From the NCBI GenBank assembly GCA_034933245.1, contig JAYFNX010000044.1:1-17757 (forward strand): DNA of 17,757 nucleotides, read 5' to 3'. The notes under the pieces are model-generated. The model ran no database searches. It was given only the letters and a program-made list of their open reading frames with translations, and was not told the DNA's origin. This document shows, one piece after another, positions 1 through 6,093 of this stretch (the stretch's first letter is position 1; each line of letters starts with the position of its first letter). The position numbers and the translations under genes are program-made. The DNA is from Pelethousia sp034933245. GTDB lineage: Bacteria; Bacillota; Clostridia; Christensenellales; CAG-138.

Positions 1-343
1 GATTGAAATTTTAAAACATCTTGCAACGGCCCTGCGCTTATCTGGTCACCCCCTGCACGGGGGTGTGGATTGAAATGCAATCGCACCACCAATATCACCA
101 GATAACGCAAGTGTCACCCCCTGCACGGGGGTGTGGATTGAAATCCAATCACAAATCATAGTGTTAATCTAAGACAAGTCACCCCCTGCACGGGGGTGTG
201 GATTGAAATACAGGTTAATTGATAAGTTGAGGATGTAGAAATGTCACCCCCTGCACGGGGGTGTGGATTGAAATGCCGTTTACGGCTCATCAGTACGGCT
301 GCCCTAAGCGTTACCCCCTGCACGGGGGTGTGTGGACTGAAAT
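1..343 (+). CRISPR. CRISPR array, subtype I-C-like, leader-distal end
   Basis: Four complete 32-bp repeats lie at 45-76, 113-144, 178-209 and 243-274. They are preceded by the last 9 bases of another repeat (1-9) and followed by a degenerate repeat at 310-343. Spacers are 10-44, 77-112, 145-177, 210-242 and 275-309 (33-36 bp). Each repeat contains the stem CACCCCC/GGGGGTG around TGCAC and ends in GTGGATTGAAAT, which is typical of subtype I-C repeats and sets the crRNA direction as plus. The last copy has C-to-T and T-to-C changes and an extra GT, as expected at the end far from the leader, so the leader and any cas genes should lie left of the window. Subtype is inferred from repeat form only. 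An apparent protein across the array on the minus strand is a repeat artefact. Confidence 0.96.
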
Positions 344-405
344 GAGATAAACTTGGCATCCATACACCTATTCGTGCTTATCTGTGGGACAACCGATTAG
401 AATGG

Positions 406-832
406 CACAGTTATGGCCACAGTGGCATTTCAGCCACCACGGAGGGTGGAGGGCGGGTCTCTAAGAAGCATCATTCTGAGACCATAGGGATTACGGCAAG
501 GAATGGTGCTGCCACTTTGTTGTGGCACGGATGGTAATGCGCGTGCCTTTTCCCGAAAATCAGCCGGATTTTCGGGATTCCATCAAGGCGTCTTATGTTT
601 GTCTCCGCAAGCACGACCTTGATGCTATCGTTTTGGCAGGCGTTTGCTTGCAAGCAGTCTTGGCATATAGCCCACGCCAATGTATTTCTGATAGTACAAC
701 GTATTCCAATCTGAAACTGGATTGGCAACGGTAAGCCGGACAGAAATTATGCGGAACCGGATTTCTTAAACTCCGCAGACGATAGGTGCCCCAATGTGCC
801 ATACAAACGTATGTTATTGAAATAGTCCATAT
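406..832 (+). other. Gene-free, hairpin-rich stretch; possible structured RNA
   Basis: I find no recognisable protein here; open frames exist on both strands (for example 480-734 plus and 471-728 minus) but none resembles a known family and none has a good ribosome binding site. The stretch is dense in perfect inverted repeats: CCACC/GGTGG (434-449), GTCTC-AGAA/TTCT-GAGAC (457-482), TGCCAC/GTGGCA (510-527), an overlapping alternative GGCACG/CGTGCC (524-547), a 10-bp stem CCCGAAAATC/GATTTTCGGG with a 5-nt loop (552-576), the palindrome TGCTTGCAAGCA (645-656), CCAATC/GATTGG (706-725) and AGAAAT/ATTTCT (742-766). A terminator-like stem follows at 833-865. I do not recognise a named RNA class; a decayed mobile element is the main alternative. 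Confidence 0.35.
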
Positions 833-868
833 AAACCGCCGGTTCCCACCGTGACGGGCGGTTTTATT
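833..868 (+). terminator. Terminator-like hairpin
   Basis: AAACCGCC (833-840) pairs perfectly with GGCGGTTT (857-864) across a 16-nt loop, and the 3' arm runs into TTTTATT. This has the form of a rho-independent terminator for a plus-strand transcript coming from the hairpin-rich stretch to its left. The loop is long and the T-run short, so it may be weak. Confidence 0.45.
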
Positions 869-1030
869 GAACGCTTAAACAAAACTCTACTGGACGAATC
901 CTTCCGCATTGCCTTTCTTGAAAACGCCACGGGAAACGGCTCCTGGATACCATGTTCGAATGCACGCAATTTATTAGACATACGGGTTAGTTGCACACCT
1001 AGGCAACAACGGCAGCATGTGGCAGTATGA
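857..1030 (+). pseudogene. Decayed IS481-type transposase C-terminal fragment
   Basis: The plus frame starting at 857 reads GGFIERLNKTLLDESFRIAF and stays open to the stop at 1028-1030. From memory of the family, this matches the C-terminal DDE-domain segment of IS481/IS3-like transposases, where G-F-V/I-E-R-x-N-K/R-T-L-L-D-E-x-F-R is followed by a segment ending in a YNT-x-R-P-H-type motif. Downstream of FRIAF the match breaks down. A later TPRQQRQH stretch could be a damaged YNT-R-Q motif. There is no start codon, no N-terminal HTH, no upstream catalytic aspartates and no clear terminal inverted repeats, so this is a fossil and not an active element. It separates the CRISPR array from the VTT genes. 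Confidence 0.5.
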
Positions 1031-1124
1031 TCTCGCCGCAATTCATGCTGGAACGAGACCGTTCGGGGGGTGCCGTACAAGCTGCTCCACGGATGCCTCC
1101 TCTATTGGCTATCGGAGCGGAGGT

Positions 1125-2546
1125 TTATGCCTTTTCCTTTGGACCCCCAAAGGGAAAATAGCGGGTACGGAAGCGATTGAACCAACCTTTGTACCTACTG
1201 GGTCCATAAAGCAGCTCCAATATATGGGCCGCCTCCACTCCTTCTTTTGTAAAGGAATTTATGCACCCCTGACAATAGCTGACAATGCGCGGCACCGGCG
1301 CTTCTTCGGCTCGGCTTTTACACATATTGGCGCTTTTAGCGGGATCCGCGCGGTGCAGCATGTGAAACTGGCCGCAGCAGTGAGTGCCTTCCCGGTTATA
1401 CGGGAACTCAGCCATGGGAACGCCCGCCCGCCGCAAAAGCGCACGTACGGACTCATGGATTTCGGCATCCCATCTGGTCGGGCAGGGGTCATGTAGGGCC
1501 CAGGTTTTGGATTGGTCGACAGGGCCTTGCTCATACGTGCGGGCCAATATGCCCCATATGGGGATGATTTCGTAGCCGACCATCGCGCCCAACATCTGGG
1601 TGCAGTTGGGGCATGCGGAATAGATGCGTTTTACGCCCCGCCTTTCCAGGCTTTTGCGCAGGCGGGCCGCTTTTTTTTCGTAAATTGCGGCGGACCTGGC
1701 ATAACGGGCGGGATAACCGCAGCATAGGGGGCATAAAGCCATATCCGGCACTTCTTTCCGCAGGGCATCCAGCGTTTTTTGTACAATGGCGGGATCGAGC
1801 TCCATCAGGGCACAGCCCGGGAAAAATACGTTTTGCGCGGGGCTATTGCGATTGTTGTAGAGCTGTTTGGCCATAAAAATAACCACGGAAAAGGCGAAGA
1901 GGCTGGTGAGCCCATATACGAAGTATTTGAGCCCCCCCGTCAAAATGCCCCCTACGTATGAATAGATGATGGTGGCGGGGAGCTGGCCCAGGCCGGTGGC
2001 TAGGAAGAAGCTCCAGAAATCCATGGAAGTAAGGCCTGCCATATAGCTAACGGCATCAAAACTCAGGAACGGAAGCAAGCGGCAAATAAGGATTGTGTGC
2101 TTGCCATAACGCTCAAAAAAGGTTTCTACCGCGCCCATTGAGGAGCGGCCAATCAATTTTGCCACGGTATCCCGGCCTAAAGCCCTGGCAAGAAAAAAGC
2201 AGAGGGATGCCCCTGCCATCGCACTAGACCAAGATAAGATGGCCCCCTGCCACCAGCCGAATATGGCTGCATTGGATAGGGTAAGCAAAAATGCAGGAAT
2301 CGGCGCGGCTACGCTTTGCAATACCATCAGCAGGAAGGAGATGGCCGCGGCCCAAGAGCCATAAGAGCGGATCAGCGAAATTACCGCGCCCACATCGGCG
2401 GAGCCCAGGGCGGCAAATGCCTTAGAAAACCAGATCCGCAGAGGGGTCACAAGGATACAGACGGCCACAACGGCCAGGCATATAGCTAGGACGCTCCACT
2501 TTTTATGGGCGCGTTTTGCAGCAGAAATAGGATCAAATTTGTTCAT
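1125..2546 (-). CDS. VTT-domain membrane protein fused to HdrB-like double CCG iron-sulfur domain
   Basis: 473 aa. Residues 15-230 form a TVP38/TMEM64 (VTT, DedA superfamily) domain: hydrophobic segments plus the family patterns P-I-P-A-F-L-L-T-L-S-N-A (82-93), F-G-W-W-Q-G-A (96-102) and R-L-L-P-F (156-160). Residues 240-430 carry two complete cysteine-rich CCG modules as in heterodisulfide reductase subunit B: C245-x29-C275C276-x35-C312-x2-C315 and C355-x34-C390C391-x33-C425-x2-C428. In HdrB this cysteine pattern binds non-cubane [4Fe-4S] clusters that cleave disulfides; by inference this domain is a membrane-tethered thiol/disulfide redox module, probably cytoplasmic. Start ATG 2546 follows GAGGAG and overlaps the stop of the upstream VTT gene by 14 bp, so the two are co-transcribed and likely translationally coupled. 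E. coli places a separate ferredoxin-like gene (ydjY) beside its VTT genes; here the iron-sulfur part is fused and of a different family. Substrate unknown. Confidence 0.88.
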   Translation of the reverse strand: MNKFDPISAAKRAHKKWSVLAICLAVVAVCILVTPLRIWFSKAFAALGSADVGAVISLIRSYGSWAAAISFLLMVLQSVAAPIPAFLLTLSNAAIFGWWQGAILSWSSAMAGASLCFFLARALGRDTVAKLIGRSSMGAVETFFERYGKHTILICRLLPFLSFDAVSYMAGLTSMDFWSFFLATGLGQLPATIIYSYVGGILTGGLKYFVYGLTSLFAFSVVIFMAKQLYNNRNSPAQNVFFPGCALMELDPAIVQKTLDALRKEVPDMALCPLCCGYPARYARSAAIYEKKAARLRKSLERRGVKRIYSACPNCTQMLGAMVGYEIIPIWGILARTYEQGPVDQSKTWALHDPCPTRWDAEIHESVRALLRRAGVPMAEFPYNREGTHCCGQFHMLHRADPAKSANMCKSRAEEAPVPRIVSYCQGCINSFTKEGVEAAHILELLYGPSRYKGWFNRFRTRYFPFGGPKEKA

Positions 2547-3219
2547 GTTCAGATTTCTCCTCAGTATTGTTCGTATCAGGGAAAAGCTTTTTCCCCAGCA
2601 GCGCGGTTATGAGCAGAAGCGCCGCCAGCAACCCGACGGCATTCCAGAAAGCGGGGGATGTTACATCTAAGGCTTTATCGGAAATATTGATAAATACAAA
2701 TAATCCAGGGATGATTCCAATAATTGATCCAAGCATATAGGTCGTAAAATTCATCTGCGTAAGGCCCATACTGTAATTAATTAAATTGTAAGGAACGGCG
2801 GGAATGAGCCGCAGCACAACCAAAAGCAGGAAGCTTCGCTTACCTGCCGGATCAAATAAAACGGCCTTCCACTTTTCGGGCAATCTGGCTTCTACTGCGG
2901 CACGGGCCTTGTTCCGAGCCAACTTGCGAGATAACAAAAACATCAACGCGCAATTGACCACAGCCCCAATAAAGGTATAGATACTGCCCCAAACAAGGCC
3001 AAACATAAGGCCGCCAGCCAATGCCAGCACAGCCACCGGAAAGAAAAAAACCGGCAGTATGGCAAAGCAGAGCATATAAGCTACGGGTGCTAGCATACCA
3101 AATCCAGCCAAAAATGAGCGCAGACCCTCTAAAGAAATTTGAGAGAACACAAGCCAATTCAACAGAACCAAGAGGATGACAATGGCAGCGGCAGAAAGCC
3201 ACGCCGCGTACTTTTTCAT
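2533..3219 (-). CDS. TVP38/TMEM64 (VTT-domain) family membrane protein
   Basis: 228 aa from the chosen ATG at 3219, which follows AAGGAG with 7-nt spacing; an in-frame upstream ATG (3243) has no such site. The N-terminus is one hydrophobic helix (residues 5-28), followed by several more membrane segments. Family signatures are visible: G-G-L-M-F-G near residue 70, the R-L-I-P-A-V-P-Y-N-L-I-N-Y-S-M-G-L segment near residue 140, and a glycine-rich G-S-I-I-G-I-I-P-G re-entrant-type stretch after it. VTT/DedA-superfamily proteins are linked to lipid scrambling or small-molecule movement across membranes, but bacterial members of this branch (YdjX/YdjZ type) have no settled substrate as far as I know. 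First gene of the leftward pair, divergent from the rhodanese operon. Confidence 0.9.
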   Translation of the reverse strand: MKKYAAWLSAAAIVILLVLLNWLVFSQISLEGLRSFLAGFGMLAPVAYMLCFAILPVFFFPVAVLALAGGLMFGLVWGSIYTFIGAVVNCALMFLLSRKLARNKARAAVEARLPEKWKAVLFDPAGKRSFLLLVVLRLIPAVPYNLINYSMGLTQMNFTTYMLGSIIGIIPGLFVFINISDKALDVTSPAFWNAVGLLAALLLITALLGKKLFPDTNNTEEKSEHEQI

Positions 3220-3254
3220 AAACGCTCCTTGATTTTGGTACATTTGTTTCTATA

Positions 3255-3283
3255 TTGACAAAATCTATTTTGTATTATAACAT
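3255..3283 (+). promoter_or_regulatory. Promoter of rhodanese operon with internal dyad operator
   Basis: TTGACA (3255-3260) is followed by TATAAC (3276-3281, 15-bp spacing) or TAACAT (3278-3283, 17 bp). Between them, overlapping the -35 element, sits the perfect inverted repeat ACAAAATCTATTTTGT (3258-3273). The reverse strand also offers TATAAT-like bases in the same gap, so one dimeric regulator bound here could control both divergent transcripts. No regulator gene lies adjacent. Confidence 0.6.
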
Positions 3284-3334
3284 TGGTCCCGTTGGAACAC
3301 AATCACAAAACCATTCTAGGAGGAACATTCACTT

Positions 3335-4675
3335 ATGAAGAAACTGCTTGCTCTGGCGGTTTGTGTGGCAATGTTGGTTGCCATGGCCGGCTGCAACAAC
3401 GCGCAGCCCGCGGCGGCGGACGGTGGAGAGGCGTTTTTGCCCACCACTGATACAGTGACGGTCGATTATCAGTATAAAACGGCGGATGAAGTAAAGGCCA
3501 TGATCGAAGCTGGCGACGCCATGGTTATTCTGGATATTGTCCCCGAGGAGAGCTATAAGACCGGCCATCTGCCCGGCTCCATCCCGACCTATGCCTACCC
3601 GGCGGATACGGCGGAGCTACAGACCAAGCTCGCTCCCCAGCTGGATACGCTTAAAGCCACGGAAGACCCCATCCTTGTGGTTTGCCCGGGCGGCGGCGGC
3701 GGCGCGAAAAACACCATCGCTTATTATGTGCATAACGGCGTTCCCGCTGAAAAGTTATTCATCCTGGAGAACGGCGCGAAGAACTGGCCCTATCCCGAAA
3801 TGCTCGTTACGGACGATGCGGCTGCCGCGAGTGCACCGGCCGCTGCGGAAACCCTTGGCTTTGCCGGCGAATATGTGGTCAATCCGCAGTATGTAGCGGA
3901 GCATATGCACGATGCAAACGTGCTTCTGGTGGATGCCCGGGGTGAGGAAGTTGCGGCGACGGGCACGGTAGAGGGCGCCATTGCTGTTACTTGGCAGATG
4001 TTCGCATCCGTGGCGGATGGCGCGTCCGGGGATGCGATGTGGGGCACTATTTTGGATACAGAGCGCCTCAATGCAGTGCTGTCCTCCACGGGCATAGCGC
4101 CCGAAAAGGAGATCATCATCTTTGCCGGTGCGCAAACCGGCTGGGGCGATGAAGGCCGCGTGGCTTGGGAACTGATCGCCGCCGGTTATCCGAATGTTAA
4201 GATGGTAGACGGCGGATATGAAGGCCTTGCCGCCGCCGGCATTCCTACCGCGAAAGGCGCTGCTGCCTTCACGCCCGCCCAGGTCAGCGTGCAAACTATC
4301 GACGAGACCCACGTTATCAATACCGATGCGCTGGTAGCGGCATACGACAGCGTCAAGATCGTAGATGTGCGGGCGGCTGAGGAATATGATGGCGCTACCC
4401 TTTATGGAGAAGCCAAGGGTGGCCATCTACCCGGCTCTATGAACATCCAATACACGGATATGTTTAATGCGGATGGGTTCCTTAAGTCGAATGCTGAGCT
4501 TACGGCCATGTTTGAGGCAGCCGGGCTCGCTAAGACTGACAAAATCGTAACCTATTGCACCGCCGGCATCCGGTCCGCCTACATGCAGATGGTTCTCGAA
4601 ATGTGCGGCTTTGAAGACTCTTTGAACTATGATGAGTCTTTCTATCGCTGGGCTGCTTCCCAGGAAGTCGAATAA
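3335..4675 (+). CDS. ynjE: Triple-rhodanese-domain lipoprotein (YnjE-like sulfurtransferase)
   Basis: 446 aa. Lipoprotein signal peptide with lipobox A-M-A-G-C20, so the mature protein is predicted to be anchored outside the membrane. Three rhodanese-like domains follow: domain 1 (about 45-160) with the loop C117-P-G-G-G-G-G-A; domain 2 (about 180-305) with no cysteine at the active-loop position (F-A-G-A-Q-T-G, about 263-269); domain 3 (about 325-443) with the classical loop C408-T-A-G-I-R. Rhodaneses move sulfane sulfur through a cysteine persulfide. E. coli YnjE likewise has three domains with the catalytic cysteine in the C-terminal one, and similar length. Start ATG 3335 follows AGGAGG. 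It heads the rightward operon, but a terminator-like hairpin lies right after it. Gene name is by similarity of architecture and neighbourhood; the sulfur donor and acceptor are not known. Confidence 0.9.
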   Translation: MKKLLALAVCVAMLVAMAGCNNAQPAAADGGEAFLPTTDTVTVDYQYKTADEVKAMIEAGDAMVILDIVPEESYKTGHLPGSIPTYAYPADTAELQTKLAPQLDTLKATEDPILVVCPGGGGGAKNTIAYYVHNGVPAEKLFILENGAKNWPYPEMLVTDDAAAASAPAAAETLGFAGEYVVNPQYVAEHMHDANVLLVDARGEEVAATGTVEGAIAVTWQMFASVADGASGDAMWGTILDTERLNAVLSSTGIAPEKEIIIFAGAQTGWGDEGRVAWELIAAGYPNVKMVDGGYEGLAAAGIPTAKGAAAFTPAQVSVQTIDETHVINTDALVAAYDSVKIVDVRAAEEYDGATLYGEAKGGHLPGSMNIQYTDMFNADGFLKSNAELTAMFEAAGLAKTDKIVTYCTAGIRSAYMQMVLEMCGFEDSLNYDESFYRWAASQEVE

Positions 4676-4687
4676 AGCGATTCCAAT

Positions 4688-4724
4688 AAAAGCGGCCGCC
4701 GATTTTATGCGGCGACCGCTTTTT
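4688..4724 (+). terminator. Rho-independent terminator or attenuator after rhodanese gene
   Basis: AAAGCGGCCGCCG (4689-4701) pairs with CGGCGACCGCTTT (4710-4722) with one mismatch around an 8-nt loop, ending in TTTTT. It starts 13 bp past the rhodanese stop and lies upstream of the next gene in the same direction (4755). It probably ends a share of transcripts so that the lipoprotein is made in excess over the membrane genes. Confidence 0.85.
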
Positions 4725-4754
4725 GGCAAATAGGATCTGGGACAGGAAGGGAGC

Positions 4755-5438
4755 ATGGATACGAAATTAAACCCCCCATCCATTTCCGGCGCGGTCAGGC
4801 GTTATATTGCATGCGCGTTCCTGTTGGCGGCCATTGGGGCTTATGCTACGTTTCCAACTATGCGCAGGATGATAGCCGGCGAGATGATGCTTTTTTCCCA
4901 AAGAAGCGTGCAAGTGTTGGAAGGAGCGATCCGTAGCGCCAAAGCGCCAGCCCTTCGATCCATCTTCCTTGCCGCGTTTCAAACGGCGGTGATACCTTGG
5001 ATGCCTCCCCGTATTTTCCTTGCCGCCACGGCGTGTTTAGGATATGCTTGGGGTGGCTTCTGTAGTATTTTCGGAAACGCGGTGGGCGCAAGCCTATGGT
5101 ATGCCATCGTCCGTGCCCTAAGAGGAGGAACCCAACCGGTTAGCCTACAAAACGCATCCGGCAACCTTCTGTTCCCGTTGGGCCTCGCCTGCTTAAGCGG
5201 GATGTCGGCCTTATCCGCTATAGCCGCGGGAGCCTTGTTGATTCGCTATAAGCATACCGTTGGGGGCGTATGTGCCTTCGAATTTGTGCGCTTGCTGCTA
5301 TACCTGAAATATTGCTCGTCGTTTTCCGCCTTGCTGCCGATGGCTTGGCAGGTTGCCCTTTGGATAAGTGGCGGAATGCTTATCCTCGCCTGGCTGCTGT
5401 TCCAAGCCTGGTATTATAAAAAGAAACGACAGGAATGA
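4755..5438 (+). CDS. Divergent VTT-like (TVP38/TMEM64) integral membrane protein
   Basis: 227 aa with about five to six hydrophobic segments and a basic C-terminal tail (YYKKKRQE). The middle part has the layout of the VTT domain: a hydrophobic run with I-P-W-M-P-P-R (about 80-86), then G-Y-A-W-G-G-F-C-S-I-F-G-N-A-V-G-A-S (about 96-113), matching the usual P-x-P-P then G-x-x-x-G-x-x-x-x-x-x-G-A-x-x-G-A spacing. Later parts are weakly conserved, so this is a diverged member. Start ATG 4755 follows AGGAAGGGAG closely. It lies between the rhodanese and CDP-alcohol phosphotransferase genes, making it the third VTT-like protein of the locus. It could alternatively be called an uncharacterised membrane protein; the VTT assignment is moderate. 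Confidence 0.72.
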   Translation: MDTKLNPPSISGAVRRYIACAFLLAAIGAYATFPTMRRMIAGEMMLFSQRSVQVLEGAIRSAKAPALRSIFLAAFQTAVIPWMPPRIFLAATACLGYAWGGFCSIFGNAVGASLWYAIVRALRGGTQPVSLQNASGNLLFPLGLACLSGMSALSAIAAGALLIRYKHTVGGVCAFEFVRLLLYLKYCSSFSALLPMAWQVALWISGGMLILAWLLFQAWYYKKKRQE

Positions 5439-5478
5439 TTTTGCAAGCCTTATTATTATTATTGTAACGGAGGAATCT

Positions 5479-6081
5479 ATGCTGGATACCCACGCCCGCA
5501 AGCATTTTGATTGCCTTTTTGACAAGCTGGGCTATCGTCTTTTGGCATGGAAGCTGCGGCCCAATCAGGTTACCATCCTGGCTTTTCTTATCGGCATCTG
5601 CGCAGGATGTGTGCTCTATATGGGCTACCAAATTTTGGCCAGCGCCTTTTTATGGCTATCCGGCCTGCTGGATGCCGTGGATGGCAGCATGGCCAGGCAA
5701 AGCGGCAAAGCTTCTTCCCAAGGTGCCGTATTGGACATTGTGGGGGACCGCCTGGTGGAGCTGGGGATATTTTGGGCGCTTGCCCTGCGCCACCCCGAAA
5801 GCCTTACGGCCATGCTGGGCCTGGTAAGCGCCGTGCTCGTGAGCATGACGGTGTTTTTAACCACCGGCATGTTGGCTGCCAATACCGGCAAAAAGAGCTT
5901 TTATTACCAGGCGGGGCTGATGGAGCGCACCGAGGGCTTTATTGCGTCCACGGCCATGATGCTCTTCCAGCGTTTTTTAGTGCCCCTGACCTGGCTTTAT
6001 GCTGGATTGATTCTTATTACCATTGTACAGCGGGTAAGGGAAGCCTCCCACCTGTTTGGCCAAGATCAAAATCATGGATAG
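5479..6081 (+). CDS. ynjF: CDP-alcohol phosphotransferase family membrane protein (YnjF-like)
   Basis: 200 aa from ATG 5479, chosen because GGAGG sits 6 bases upstream; a longer frame back to 5368 overlaps the previous gene and lacks a site. The full CDP-alcohol phosphotransferase signature is present: D65-x2-D68-G69-x2-A72-R73-x8-G82-x3-D86-x3-D90. In this family these aspartates bind two metal ions and the CDP group, and the enzyme joins a phosphatidyl (or similar) unit to an alcohol at the inner membrane face. Membrane segments before and after the motif fit a six-helix fold. E. coli YnjF (about 206 aa) is in the same neighbourhood of genes. Which alcohol is used cannot be read from the sequence. 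The following gene begins 12 bp later, with its ribosome binding site overlapping this stop codon. Confidence 0.9.
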   Translation: MLDTHARKHFDCLFDKLGYRLLAWKLRPNQVTILAFLIGICAGCVLYMGYQILASAFLWLSGLLDAVDGSMARQSGKASSQGAVLDIVGDRLVELGIFWALALRHPESLTAMLGLVSAVLVSMTVFLTTGMLAANTGKKSFYYQAGLMERTEGFIASTAMMLFQRFLVPLTWLYAGLILITIVQRVREASHLFGQDQNHG

Positions 6082-6093
6082 GAGGCCCATAAC

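Noticed and set aside
156..359. 67-aa frame on the minus strand with repeated HTPVQGV-type units
   Set aside because: It is a translation of CRISPR repeats and spacers, a well-known artefact, with no independent start signal.
471..802. Overlapping open frames on both strands (471-728 minus, 522-734 plus, 593-802 minus)
   Set aside because: No family resemblance, no good ribosome binding sites, and mutually overlapping; treated as part of the hairpin-rich non-coding stretch.
1017..1961. Several plus-strand frames across the VTT-CCG gene (for example 1017-1496, 1613-1876)
   Set aside because: They are antisense shadows of a gene with two intact CCG motifs and a clear start.
3755..4426. 223-aa minus-strand frame inside the rhodanese gene
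   Set aside because: The sense strand encodes three rhodanese domains with lipobox and active-site loops; the antisense frame has no recognisable domain.
5547..6092. 181-aa plus-strand frame within the CDP-alcohol phosphotransferase gene
   Set aside because: The other plus frame carries the exact DxxDGxxARx8Gx3Dx3D motif, so this one is an out-of-frame shadow.
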